Notes: generated by a model not told the origin, from the letters alone. A stretch of DNA of 64,000 nt from Punctularia strigosozonata HHB-11173 SS5 (GCF_000264995.1 NW_006767435.1:2725208-2789207), one strand, 5' to 3'; shown: positions 47,424-59,637, counted from the first letter of the stretch. Translations and numbers: made by a program.

Positions 47424-48721
47424 ATGAACCACCCGGACGAAAAGCTGCCGCTACACTACTCAAGCCCGATCGAATCGTCGCGACCGGAGGACGGGCCCGC
47501 TGTGCGCGACGTCTCGCTGGCCTGCCGCTGTCTGGCAGCGGGCCTTGTCAGCTACGCGCTTTACGTCGCCTACGCCTCCTCGCGTGCCTCCCAGTCGGAG
47601 CTTCCGACCCACTTTGCGCTGCCTTCCGGCTCCCAGATCCCCGCCGTCGCCCTAGGTAGGCGCCGCCATCACCCTCTTCTGATCTCAAACGCTGACATCG
47701 CCCGCACCCCGCGCAGGCGTTTGGCGTGCAAAACCCGACGAGGTCATCTCCCCCGTTCAAACAGCTCTTGCCGCCGCTTACCGCCACATCGACGACGCCT
47801 GGGCCTATCACAACGAAGCCGCCGTCGGGCGCGCCGTCAACGCCTCCTTCGTCGACCGCTCCCAGATCTGGATCACCACCAAACTCTGGAACGAGTTTCA
47901 CCACCCGGACGACGTCGAGGCCGCGCTCGACCGCTCGCTCAGCAAGCTTGGCACGGACTACGTCGACCTCTATCTCATGCACTGGCCCGTCGCGTTCAAG
48001 AAGGGCGAAACGCACGACGACGGGTCGCCTGTCATCGACGAAGCGCTCACCGCGGATCCGTACCCGACGTGGCAAAAGCTCGAAGAGATGGTCGAAAAGG
48101 GGAAAGCGCGCAACATCGGCGTTAGCAAGTAAGGTCCTCACGTCCCGTGCCAACGCATGCTCGATATTCATATGAATCCTGTCCCCCCCACTAACCAGCT
48201 TCAACATCCGCCGCATGCAAAATCTCACCGCTAACCCGCTCAAGATACGCCCGGCCGTGAACCAGGTCGAGCTCAACCTCTTCAATCCCCAGCCAGACCT
48301 TCTCGCTTGGGCACGCGCGAACCACCTCCTTCTCGAGGCCTACTCTCCCCTCGGCTCCCAAGACCGCGTGCGCGATTCGCTCTCCCACCCGGCCGTGCGA
48401 GACGTCGCGCAGGGGCTGGGCATCACACCGGCGCAGGTCGTGCTCTCGTGGCACGTCCAGCGCGGCACCGTCGTTCTCCCCAAGTCGGTCACCCCCGCTC
48501 GCGTCGTCGAAAACCTGCAAGGTGCGATCGGATCCATCGTCGTCGGGTTGTGGATGCGTTTGTTGATCCTCGTGCGACGGCCAGTGACGAGGTTACCTCC
48601 TTGGGCGTTCGAGAAGATCGAGAGCGCGGCGAACGCCCACCAGCCGGAGCGTACCAACAACCCGAGCAAGGACTGGGGCCTCGGATACGACCTCTTCGAT
48701 GATGATCCCTACGACGATTAA
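47424..48721 (+). CDS. Aldo/keto reductase with N-terminal membrane anchor
   Basis: An NADPH-dependent reductase of carbonyl compounds. Four exons from ATG 47424 to TAA 48719-48721. The first ~60 residues include a hydrophobic helix (LAAGLVSYALYVAY) before the barrel starts at FALPSGSQIPAVALG. The catalytic tetrad is visible: Asp and Tyr in HIDDAWAYHNE, Lys in WITTKLWNE and His in LYLMHWP. Cofactor-side motifs NIGVSNFNI, NQVELN, YSPLGS and VLPKSVTP are present. A last intron after VVENLQ joins to VTRLPPWAFEKIES. It ends in an acidic tail, FDDDPYDD. The membrane anchor is not usual for this mostly cytosolic family. Substrate cannot be predicted. Confidence 0.88.
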
Positions 48722-48921
48722 GGGCGGATCGTATACTCTACATTGGCTCCGGCATAAAAAATACAGCAGCCTGGTATCACCGCCTTCTATAATGACTGTG
48801 CAGTAGAAAAAAAAAGAGATCTAAGGGTGAGGAGGCATCTAGGAAGATTATGATGATGTACGCGATTATCAAGTTGTGCGATGTATGTCTACGATGTGAT
48901 ATCCATCCGATACTAGAATGA

Positions 48922-50466
48922 TCAGCGGCGGTTAACCTGGGTACGAATGCAGAGCAAGGTGTCTATAGGGGTTTCGTTCGACAGAACAACGGGAATGGGA
49001 TGCTGGGCGCTATAGACAAATATCCCCGTCAGTTTGCGCATGTTCCGAATGGGTAGTATTCATCAGCCTGGCAGGCTTCCCGTCGATAGTCACGGCTGGA
49101 CTGCGGACCGTTCGTCAGCCTCATAACACCACATCACGGGAGGGAATCGACGTACGCGAAGCGGCCATGTCTCTGAGCTGCACGACGCTCGTCGAGGTCG
49201 CTTGCAGACGCGTAAGCTCCTGTTCGTTCTGCGCTACGTCAAGAAGACGATCTTGTTCTGACAACCGCAGTACCTGAGACATTTCTGTTGCAAACTACGA
49301 CGCATCATCAGCCAAACTGTCTATCGCGCTCATAGACCTGAGCTCACCTGAGCGTACGAAGCGAATTCTGCGGCAAGAACGAGCATAACGAGTCAGTTAT
49401 GATCATATGGTGTCATCATCCGGCACCACGCACCTGCCAGTCGGCCGCTCTTGTACTCTATCCATGCCAAGAGTATCAGCGCGTTCACCAGCTCGACAGA
49501 GGGCTCTGAGGTCTCAAGCCTTCTCATGAGAATCATATTCGCATTGTACGCGTACGTCTCCGCGATAACGTACAGGTCCTGGCCAGAGAACGCAGGTACG
49601 GCGTTGAATCTGAGTAGGTAAGTATCGTCTACTGAACTGCTCGAGACGCAAAGGAAACGACATCGGCGTACGGTATAGCCAATGCGGCAATGCAGTTCGC
49701 GATCAGGTCCGAAAGCGTCCCAGCCCCATACTGTTGTACCACATTCTCGTAGCCCAGGAAAGAGTAATCGGTGCCCATGTGTACAAAGAAGGAGTCTATC
49801 AAAGCGGGCATTACGGATGGATGAGGGCGCGGATGATCTTGCCCGCGCAAATCGGGGTCGAAAAGCAGGACGCAGCCAGGAGGACGTTGGGTGCTATGTA
49901 GTCTGTCAGCGGGTTCATCCAACATGGTATAAATGCACATACCTAGGCTGAGTATCGGCGAGCGCGGGATCAAGGGCCTGCGAGCTGCTGATAATTCTCT
50001 GAGTAAAGCCCTAGTAGAGACGGCGTCAGCAAAGACCATACCTGACTAGCTCTTGTTCTGCGGAGGGTGTGCTCGACCTTGGTGGGGATCCTGCATCTGA
50101 TGTTCGAACCGCTATGAGAGCCTTTCGAAGGGGGCGACCCACTTGCGCACCACGAGGACTGGAGCGTCTAGATCCGCTCGGTCGCGAAGGACACCTGAGG
50201 CTACGCATGCGTTCGACGTAGTACCTCTCCCTGTCCGTGAACGTGCACGGTGTGTTGGACGCGGTACAAGAGGTACACGGCGCGTCCGCCACGGGTTGAA
50301 CACATCTACTTTTCTTGCGACGGCTAATCGGAATACGCGGTCAGCGTCGGGGCCAAGCCTACCCGGGACGGAGCACGCACCAGTTGTCACAAGCGAGAAC
50401 TAGACGCGGACGTTTTTGTCGGCGGTCGTCTCTGTCGGGATCTTCGTAGACAAAGCCAGTAGCCAT
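48922..50466 (-). CDS. Zn2Cys6 fungal transcription factor A (first of three tandem paralogs)
   Basis: Starts at ATG 50464-50466 (MATGFVYEDPDRDDRRQKRP). The binuclear cluster is ACDNC-RRKKSRC-VQPVADAPCTSC-TASNTPC, i.e. C-x2-C-x6-C-x8-C-x2-C-x6-C, with an intron inside the second Cys codon. The family-typical TFTDRERYYVER follows. The regulatory domain begins HPSVMPALIDSFFVHMGTDY and LSDLIANCIAALAIPYADV, and the protein ends IDTLLCIRTQVNRR at 48922. Introns are short and about seven in number. It shares layout and strand with factors B and C, so these arose by tandem duplication. Targets are unknown. TATATA at 50518-50523 lies about 52-57 nt upstream of the start. Confidence 0.85.
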
Positions 50467-51375
50467 ACGCACTAGATGCTATCGAACTGACCCGACGCCG
50501 AGAGACGCGGCCTGGCCTATATACCTCCATGAAGTTGGATCACGTCCTGGTACACCGTGACTCTCATTCATCGGTTTGCTGGTTTGTCATCGGTACTTTG
50601 CAAGGTAGACATCCTCCGACTCAGGTTGCGTTCGGAAGGACCGGCTTGGTCACTGTGTCCCGAAAAGGCAGTCGCTTTCTGGAGCTTCTTACTCAACGGA
50701 TGATGAGTACCGGTGGTCCTTAACGTTGTTGCATAGCTTGCAATGCAGTCATCACCACGACATGTACGCATCACCGATGGTGCTGCATATGCGTCGTTTG
50801 AGTCTCGAAGCTTGACTTTTTGTTCGTGTCGAGGTCGTCAAACCAGGCGACGCGTCAGCGGTCGTAGAGGACTGTTGAAACGAGCGGATGGCGTATGTAC
50901 GTCGGGTAAAACTACGCCGATGAATAGCGAAACGGCATAGCCTGGCGCAGATGCTAAGTTGCGCCGTCAACGAGCGAAAGATAGTGCTGCCGACAGGACC
51001 TGGTTAACGCGCGCGGAGGTTCGGTCGGCGCAACCGCGCCTAGCGCTGATTGGCTCGTTTCACGTGGTCCACTCATCATGCACGTCATCCGTGTAGCATT
51101 GAATGAGTTCGATGTTTCTCTCATAAGCACCGTATGGCTGTAGGCCTTCGATGACAAACTAATTCCGTGTTCTAGAGCGTGAAAGTAGGATATATATTTA
51201 CATGACAATGACGGTTTACTACAGGGCTCCAGCGCTCTATATACACCAAGATGAGATATCTCCATCGCGTCCCAATCTAAAGATATCGCGAAACGGCGAC
51301 CTGAATACGGATACGACGCCGATACAAAGATTATCCAGATCCAGATTACAATTCCAAAATTCCATGCCCGCCAGA
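50467..51375. other. Intergenic region between factors A and B
   Basis: About 0.9 kb containing the factor A promoter, with TATATA at 50518-50523. No other gene or repeat is supported. Confidence 0.45.
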
Positions 51376-52933
51376 TTAAGCGGACGGCATTACGTGCAGA
51401 TTCACGACGCTGCTCCAGGCCGACCGGATGCGGTTTTGCTCCTGAGAAGTGAGAGCCAGCCGGCGGATACCGTCACTGTCTGATATTCCGAGATCGAGGG
51501 CGAGTGACATGGCCATCTGAGCATGCGCTGTGAAGTCTATCCATCACAATGTCAAGCGCGGTATTGTATAGTTGTATGAAATGCTTGCCTGAAGCCTTCC
51601 TGCGTTGATGCGTTGACCATGCAATGAGGATCGTTCCGTATAGATCGTTCAGCGAGCCCAACGTTTGTGCCGAAGATATCAATGACTGCATGCGCATGAT
51701 TGAGTACGGGGTTTATGCATATTGAGGAAACCATACCTGTGCCATGTTGCAATACGTGTCGGCAATTTGCTCGCGGTCCTGACCCACGAGGGCAGGGGAG
51801 GAAGCGGTCCTGATGTCAAATCGCGTGAGCTATAGGATTGCTGTGCCATAGCACGCGCTCTTACATGCAGGCTATGGCGGCTATTCCATTCGCCAGCAAA
51901 GGGGATAGGTTTTGGTTAACGAAGTCGCGAATGACTTCGTCGAAGACAAGGAAACCGCATTGGTTTTGCGCGGTCTCAAAGAAAGATTGGATTAAAATCG
52001 GCATAAGAGCAGGGTGTGGTTCAGTCGGCCGGACGGGGTTGAACAGCGGCGGGAGCGCGGTGTGCGTGTTGACCGACCTGTTGCTTGCGCCGCCTCTAGC
52101 CCTCAAGCCCCCAGACGGAGCGCTGTTATGCAGATCAGTTTCGTCCATTGTTCCGCGCGGGGTACTGAGTACCTTTGCTCTGCGAGAGCTACATGCGACC
52201 TGCTTGATGGATAAGAAGCGGCCATGCTACCGCTCGGTGACATCGAATCGTAAAATGCGGCATGTGAAAATGCAGGCATTCCAGACGCATGCGCAAAATC
52301 ACTGTTGGTCGCGCTAAGCGAATGTATGTCAATATGAGTCAAACTGACCTACACAGAGTAGCTTGCACTGGGCTGCTGAGATGCAAATTCCCCAAGGGTG
52401 CTTGACCTACTCAGCATGGTTAATGACGGCCACTGCGACAGGTGGACGAGAGAAGCACTTACGGATAAGAATGCCCAAATGGGTCCATAGACTGAGGGAC
52501 GGTTGGTGCCGCGAGATTCATCGGCAAAGTGGGAAGCCTCCCGAAAGTGACGGGTTCAGCGCTCCCGGATGCTGCTGAAGCTCGGGAGCTTGGCCTCGAG
52601 TGGCTCAGCGACGACGAAGGTTTTGTGGTGGGCATGATGCGATTCCGTTCACTGTAGTATCGATCTCTGTCCCGGTACTTGCACGTATACCCTGCTTCAA
52701 TGCAAGCCTCGCAGGGAGCGCTGGTGTCGCTTTCGCCTTCGCCCGCATTGGGGGCGGGCACGCACTTAATTTTCTTGATGCGGCAGCTGGAAAACGATCG
52801 TCAAATGTGAGCGAAAGCACAGGGAGGAGGAGGGGGGGACGGACTTGTCGCATGAAGTGACGACCCTCGGGCGTTTTTTACGGGACTCTCGTCCCTGGGG
52901 GTTCTCGAGAACGAACTTGGTGGTGTCTTCCAT
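51376..52933 (-). CDS. Zn2Cys6 fungal transcription factor B
   Basis: Starts at ATG 52931-52933 (MEDTTKFVLENPQGRESRKK). The cluster reads CDNC-RIKKIKC, then a 16-residue loop (VPAPNAGEGESDTSAP), then CEAC-IEAGYTC-KYRDRDRYYSERNRI. The loop between the third and fourth cysteines is longer than the usual 5-12 residues. Downstream are HPALMPILIQSFFETAQNQC, LSPLLANGIAAIACM, LGSLNDLYGTILIAW and an ending LTSQEQNRIRSAWSSVVNLH, stop at 51376. An intron splits the codon just before the second cysteine, as in factor C. It looks intact; targets unknown. Confidence 0.85.
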
Positions 52934-53888
52934 GGGTGGTGGCGGTGCGCTGCAGTACCATGAGCATGTTCAGAGGTATTTATGCTCGGGGGAGTTTCCA
53001 AGGAAGTAGTCGACGCGTCGCGTTCTAAGCGCGGGGTCGCAATTGCCGTCATCTTTCTGTTCATCCGTCACAGGGGGGGAGTGACAAGCAAGAAACATGG
53101 GTGCTGTGGCTGTGTCATGCGGCCATTTGTCATCGGTTAGTCAAACTCAGCGAAGCACTTGCCCCGGAAATGTCGGCAGCTTGCCTCTCCCACTCGATGC
53201 AGTTGATAGAAGATGGGAGCGGCGGACCTTGCAAGCGCTCGGTCTCCTCTCGGTGCGTTCCCGTGTTCCGCGTATCAGACAGAACTTGGAACAACTGGCG
53301 CTAGCGTGTTGGTCCGTTCATTTCCATTCAGATCCCCGACGTTCATCGAACGCGACCCGAACGGCTTGAAATCAGACATACAGAATCTTTGGGTATGCAG
53401 GAGAAAGAGAGAGCCTCTAAGGATCCACCGGAAGACCAATTCGCCGGATGATTGTGTCACTGTGTAATTGACGGAAGATCTGATGAAGCCGTGGCGGTGC
53501 AGTGGCGATACGCCGAGAAGAAGCTCGCTGTCACGTTCACACGGGAAGGATCACTAATTGGACGGTCCTATGTATCGTGGACTTATCAGGATGGGGTACG
53601 ATAAGCATCGGCGGACTGTGCGACGCTCATGGAGCTTCCGCGGTCTCCCGGGATATTGTCAAGAGCTTACACCGTCGACACCATTGGAGGATGAAGAAAT
53701 CACCGGTACTGCTTTGATAGTTCTCAATGATTATTGACATATGACTGAGAGCGAAATCCGTTGGTCCATAATAATCAATCAGGAATACAACGTAGGTCTA
53801 CGGTGAAACTGTCCCATCCTTTCCTCGACGGTACAAACATTGAACGACGTTTCCAATGCCCCAAGAAATGTGTAAATCGGGATTGTTA
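52934..53888. other. Intergenic region between factors B and C
   Basis: About 0.95 kb, promoter side of factor B. I see no gene, repeat or clear core promoter. Confidence 0.45.
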
Positions 53889-55441
53889 TTACTGATAACC
53901 GGCGACAAGCCGTTTAAGTTGCATCAAACTCGCCCTAGTTGCTTGATCGGCAGCCGATTGCCCCATTAGATTGTCGGAGAGGCCAATTTCCGCTGCTGCG
54001 CCCAAGGCGTACTGGATCCCGTAAACATAGTCATCGTCGTATATGGTTGACACACATACCTGCAGAGTTTTAGACTCGCCTAATCATGAACAGGTCCAGT
54101 CAGCATCATCCTGGTAATATGGTGGTCAAACAGCTCACCGAGCCGCAGATATTCTGCCCACGCTACCAGAGCGAGAGCCTGTACGCGTGAAAGTGACGGA
54201 GGATAATCTCGAGATATGTACTGTGGACCACGCTTCAGTGATGAACAATGTATGTAGCGCGTAATGCTGGAGATTCACCTTTACGCATTCTTCATAGGCC
54301 TGCGACGCCTGTCCTGCGTCAATGCCAGTGAGCGAGAAGGTAGAATGATTTGCGATGCTGAACGGATATAGCAACCGAGCTTCAGTGCGAGTCGGAGGAC
54401 AACAATAGAATGATGACTCACAAGCAGCCCACAGATGCTATCCCGTTTGCTAGCGCGGGATCCGTAGTGTAGCAATCTACCACGGGAGGAAACATGACAA
54501 AACCGCATTCTTGCGACAGGCTCGTCATCACGGAGTTCCAGTACGTGGGCATCAGCGTCGAGTGCGGGAAGAGAGGTTGTGTCGGGTCGAAGAGGGGGAA
54601 TTGTCCTGATGGGTATGTCGGTACTTGGGATGATGTGGGATTATGTCTACTACAGAGATTAGCGAAGGCTTGCACAAACGTTTAGTACGTACTGAGTGCT
54701 CGACCTCGCGTAGGAGTAAGGAGTGTATTTGTTACGCTCTCCGTATATCGCGGGCGAACGACTGGGTAGGTTCGAGTCGTAGTATACCCCAGATATGTCC
54801 GGGTTCGTGTGGTACCGTTGACCCGGGCCTGCGCTCGGGCTGTGGCTCAGTGGGCGGGGGCTACCTGAGGAGGATCCCGAGTAATCCGAACCAGAGCTCG
54901 CGCCGAAGTCCATCTCGATATCACTGAGCAGCGTAAGAATCACCTTATTTTTCGGAGTGGACAATGTTTACCTATAGTACTTCTGAATACTCGAATACTC
55001 GAAGTGAGCGGTCGATTGAGTCGCAGCACTGGGCAGGCCGGACGGAATATATTGAACGCTGCACTTTTGCCGTGTTTTGTAGTCTGCACTCCGCGGGGAC
55101 GTCCGTCTGGAGCTCGCGACATGAGAAGATACCGGACGGAGGCTGGGAGGTATCCTGTTACGATCTCTGTAGTACTTGTTCCTGTCGTCGTACGTGCAAT
55201 GAAGTCCACCTGCTATACACTGGGCGCAGGGTGCATCCGCGTCCACCGCCACATGGGGCGATGGGGTGCACTTGATCTTTCTAGTGCGACAGCTGGAATA
55301 GTCATGTAAGTGCCATACTAAGATTATCGGAGGACGTAAATCGAGCGCTCACCCGTCGCAGGAGGTCACCACGCGCGGTCGTTTCTTCCGATCCTGCGCG
55401 TTCTGAGGATCCTCCAAGATAAATCGAGGCTCGGTGCTCAT
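53889..55441 (-). CDS. Zn2Cys6 fungal transcription factor C
   Basis: Starts at ATG 55439-55441 (MSTEPRFILEDPQNAQDRKK). The cluster is CDGC-RTRKIKC, a 13-residue loop, then CAQC-IAGGLHC-TYDDRNKYYRDRN. The regulatory part shows LMPTYWNSVMTSLSQECGF and TDPALANGIASVGC, aligned with factors A and B, and ends MQLKRLVAGYQ, stop at 53889-53891. The first intron is at the same codon position as in factor B, and both share RKKRPRVVTSCD before the cluster, so B and C look like the more recent pair. A heat-shock-like element lies about 0.66 kb upstream. Confidence 0.85.
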
Positions 55442-56511
55442 GGTGAGGTTCTGCAGACGAAGAGAGTAGTAGAGGAGAGTTTTGGCGTTGGCGCAGGCGC
55501 TGGGACTCGGTGCAATGGCTGGTGAGAGTATGGGTCAACTGCCATTCGAGGCGCCGAGGGTCACAGTCCTGTGGTATATAGCTGGGCCGGTACGCTGCGG
55601 AGGTTGATTGGCATCTTTCCCGTCTCCCGCCTGGATCTTGCTTCGAAGCCCAGCAACGTATCGGCAAGATACAAACAACGACCAATGGCGTGTGGCTGTG
55701 CGGAGTTTGCGAACGTCTCATCTGAAATCCCGATGATGCTGTCATGTTGGCCATGATGCCAAATGTAATAATGGCCCACACCAGGCGCCGACACAGCCGT
55801 AAATAAAACAGCTCGTGCATGTCACGACGCTATCTGCTGATGCATTGTGAAACTCAGATAGCACGCGCGCACGCTTGTTCCCGTGGGGACCACCTATCGG
55901 CATTCATCGGTATTGCCAATACACCGTACCATATCACGGAAGTGGGACCAGACTCACCTCGGATGTGCTTTGAAAAGCATCCGGGGGTATTGTCGGACAT
56001 GAAACGTGATCATATCACCGAACAAAGCATCCATCCTAACGCCGCCTATGCGTGAAGCCAAGAATACGACTTGCACCAAATTTGCAGCCTGAGATATCTC
56101 ATTCTAGAAGAATTGATTCTAGAAGAATGGAACGTGCGCCTCTGGGCAACATGGGGCGACATCTGCCACGCATGGGAAAGAGCGTGCCCCCCGCGGCGCA
56201 GATACGCAGCGAACGGCAGAGGAGGGTCAGGTGGCTGTGACACAATCGATTGCCGGGACACCCGCAGCGCCGGAAGAAGCTCGGTGGCTATACTGTGGCT
56301 GTGATATTAGCAGGCTTCTGTTCTTCAAGCCGTCTATGAGTGGCTGTGCCCTGAACCCTGCTTGCGCCTCATGCTCGTGCTTTCCCCTTTGGTGGCTGTG
56401 ACAGCTTCAAGGGCAGAACGGAAGCCAGTAGGGCGCCCGAAAGCTTGGTAACGCATCACGAGAATACATAGACCGTGGGGTATGAGGAGCGCACCTCCGC
56501 TCCTAGAGAGA
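55442..56511. other. Intergenic region upstream of factor C
   Basis: About 1.07 kb between factor C (promoter side) and the 3' end of the SLC35C2-like gene. It contains the heat-shock-like element at 56101-56126; no gene is supported. Confidence 0.5.
56101..56126. promoter_or_regulatory. Heat-shock-element-like array
   Basis: The sequence divides into five 5-bp units, aTTCt aGAAg aATTg aTTCt aGAAg. Four of the five match the alternating TTC/GAA pattern of a heat-shock factor site. The nearest promoter is that of factor C. Binding is inferred. Confidence 0.35.
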
Positions 56512-59311
56512 TCACGCATGTCTCCATGCGTCTTGCGCAGTCATAGAATCATGAACGAGATCCTCTCGAGCACTCTCTGCTGTATCGGCCCGTGATTGTC
56601 GCAAGTATCCGAGCTTCGACAAGGTCACGCTTTGAAACTCTTCCGGTTCGTCGTCGTCTCCGACCTCGAACAGTGTCCTCTGTTCGTCTCGCATTGATTG
56701 CGCATCCTGCCATGGAACACATAATTAGCTCTCTTCGGACTCCAGCGCTCCACGTTCTGCCCGCAGGGCATAAACGCTCACCATTCCTTGAAAGTCGTGC
56801 GCGGGATCATCATTCACAAGCCTTAAGCGCTCGGTTTCTCCCAGCTCAACTTGCCCATCTGGGTTCTCATCCTCGATTTCGATCGGATTACCATGGGCGT
56901 CCAGCGGCACTGTCGACTCCATGGACTTGCGATATTTGTGATACGTGTACAAGGCAATGCCTACCAGGTGGAGAACGTCAGCAGAAGCATTCACGGTTGC
57001 AGATTTATGTGGAGCATAACTGAGGTTTGGTGCTATAGGAAGGAACACTTACCGCATACGGTGATGCCCACACCAACGATATTGAGCGGCGTTAGCTCGT
57101 CGTGAAAGAACCATGCCGACACGCTGATGGTGGTCACCTCCTTCGCGATACCAGCAATAGACATTGGCACAACTCCGGCACGTTGAATGATGCTGCAAGG
57201 CCATGTGAGTGACGGTTGCTCGTGGCTCAAGCATAGAAACGAACTAGAATTCGCTCAATACCATGCAGAACGCCAATGCTCCGGGCGCAACGAGGTATCC
57301 AGTCGTGACTAGCGACGAGCGCACACTATCAAAGAAGCTGCAGCACCTGTCAGCAGGAGGACGGAAACAGGATGTGAGAGCCGCGTACCGTGTATTGAAC
57401 ACTCGCCACCAACGCTCTACTCCGCCGGAGATGATTCCTAACGTCACAGCCATGACTGGAGCTAGCCAGAATATGGTTGCTGATGGATTGTCGAGGCCCA
57501 TCGTTCGATTCTTGAGGAGGATCTACCATAAAGGAACAGTGTCAGATGGACAGATCCGTGATGGTGTTTGGGGGTTGCTAGCGAGTAACAGGCGAAGAGA
57601 CAAGGAACAAGCCGACAAGGAATGGAAGAACTTCGTCTCATATATCTCTCGCGGAGACAGCCGAGGCAATGAGGACGAGCATGCTACGACGAGCGTCTGG
57701 TACCCCAGGGAGTAAGAGCTTCAATCGGGAACATCATATCCCCGAGACGCTCCTTTGGCAAAAGCAATATGAATTCGAAGCTTCCGAGCATATCGTGTTG
57801 AATCAATGATCCGCGCCGGCAGTAGAGGGGCGACAATCTTTTCCATAACAGGATTGAGGATGTCTACTGCCGTTAGCAAAGGCAGTCCCCGCCCGGCGAA
57901 TAACGTGAGTGAACATCAAGGATGTCCACGTGCACGGACGACAAGGATGACGGCATCCAACGGTCAAATTACGGAAGAGGAACCATGTCAGAGGGTCGCA
58001 CCAGCGCTGTGGGAGGGAAATGGGACCCAAACATGCAATATCGATACAGCTCTCGACACCGATCGGAGGGCGGGGGAACAAGCGCCCAGCGGCAAGGTTC
58101 CAGCCGAAGTGTCAGGAACATAGAATGAAAGGGACAGAAATGGCCGATTGCCGAAGGCTGCATAGACGCATGCAGCTGTTCAGTTGGTGGGCAGAATGCG
58201 GACCATAGACCAAGGCATGAATGGGACGTATGCACCGAGAAAGAAAAGGACCAGGAGGACCAGAGAACTGCGCACAGCGTGGCAGTGCACCGGCAGAAAG
58301 CGACTGGGGTGCTTGCAAAACGGCAAGGACCAGATGAAACGAGTTGCAAGCGAGCGAGCGAAGAGTAAATGGAAGACTGGCGTGCATCTGTGACAGACGA
58401 GTACAGCTGAATATTCACCTGGGTCAAGCCCCACCTCAAACCGCCCATAGCAGATGCGGTGAGCACGAGGAAAAAGCCGAGAACCTCGAAGTGGGTCTCC
58501 GTGGCCACCTACAAGAGCGACTTCAGCTGCTCCTGATAGAAAGCAATAAGATCCAGGAAGGGTACGCACCATGAGGACAACACCGCACACTATCAGGAGG
58601 ATGACGCCGACAAGGCGGAGCGAGAAACGCTCAAGCTTGAGCAAGAAGGCGAAGAAGAGAACGAATATCAAGGATGACGACTTGACCATTGCTATGATCC
58701 GTTAGAAAGGATGATGACAGGTCAAGACGTAAGTTGCGTACTGTAGAAGGACAGAGTAATCAGCTTTAGCGATACGTTTCCGAGACCGATGTCCAACGAA
58801 GTTGCGACGCCGGTTGGCACGATTTTCTTCCTAAAAATGACATTCAGGGATACCAACTGTTCCATAGAATAGCGTACATACGCCCAGTCCTTTCTAGTTG
58901 GTCTACTGTCGGGTCTGAACCGCTGAGGCATGAGATTCCGTAAGAGGGCAGAGAGACAGAACTGGACCACAAAGTGCAGAGTCGTCACGAAGAACGGATA
59001 GGGAAAGCCGAAGTGTTCTGGTGAAAACATCCACTTGTTGTACATTGAGAGCAAGATCGAGAAAAAGAACCTGAAGCAGAAGGTCTATGAAATTGTTCAT
59101 GAATAAACTGGATCACGTACCATGCACCAATGAACATGCCATTGACGAGTGCAGTGCGCCACCATAATCTTTTCTTCTCAGAAGCAGATGCGAAATGCGC
59201 AACGTATGGGTTGCTTCGAGGCGATATGAGCGGGTCCACATCAGGATCCTGGCCTGAGAACGGAAGCGGAGTGTGGCGATAGCTCGAGGACGGTCGAGGG
59301 ACGACCATCAT
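56512..59311 (-). CDS. Nucleotide-sugar/triose-phosphate transporter family protein, SLC35C2-like
   Basis: A Golgi/ER membrane carrier of the TPT/DMT superfamily. Start MMVVPRPSSSYRHTPLPF (ATG 59309-59311). Helices include FFFSILLSMYNKWMFSPEHF, PYPFFVTTLHFVVQFCLSAL, VPTGVATSLDIGLGNVSLKL, TMVKSSSLIFVLFFAFL, GFFLVLTASAMGGLRWGLTQ, ATIFWLAPVMAVTLGIISGG, GAGVVPMSIAGIAKEV-type (here RAGVVPMSIAGIAKEV) and LTPLNIVGVGITVCG. The NKW(M) and DIGLGNVSLKLITLSFY motifs are typical of this family. A hydrophilic acidic tail ends the protein at 56512. Most introns are about 50-60 nt, but one (57523-58418) is about 0.9 kb. The transported substrate is unknown. Confidence 0.85.
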
Positions 59312-59325
59312 GCGTCCAACGAACC

Positions 59326-59529
59326 TCAGCCGAGCAACACGTAGGAGCTGGGTGAGTCGTCAGGTATATCAAGTAGAGAATATCGTGAATACGTCGTCGA
59401 CGAAGTCAAAGCCAGCAACGCAAATGCAGTGGCGGTGTCGATCGCGTCGCGGAAGCCATGGTCGACGGCGAGGTCGGCGTTTGCGCAGCGACCTCCGACA
59501 ATCAGCTCGTACTGACCAACATCCTGCAC
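59326..59529 (-). CDS. Possible small gene between SLC35C2-like and ATG5 genes
   Basis: The minus strand reads DVGQYELIVGGRCANADLAV then DHGFRDAIDTATAFALLALT, ending DDSPSSYVLLG before a TGA. Codon use looks coding, and a first exon may lie at about 59560-59610. The family is not recognised. It is squeezed into the 326-nt gap between two divergent genes, so it could also be chance. Confidence 0.3.
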   Translation of the reverse strand: MQDVGQYELIVGGRCANADLAVDHGFRDAIDTATAFALLALTSSTTYSRYSLLDIPDDSPSSYVLLG

Positions 59530-59637
59530 GAGGTCGTTGCCTCATCCTGGCATAGGTCCTCAGCCAGATAGTAACAAATATTGCCCGTGCTCTCGTCGTT
59601 GCTCTCGACTCATCTGCTCATTGGGTTTCAATGAGCA

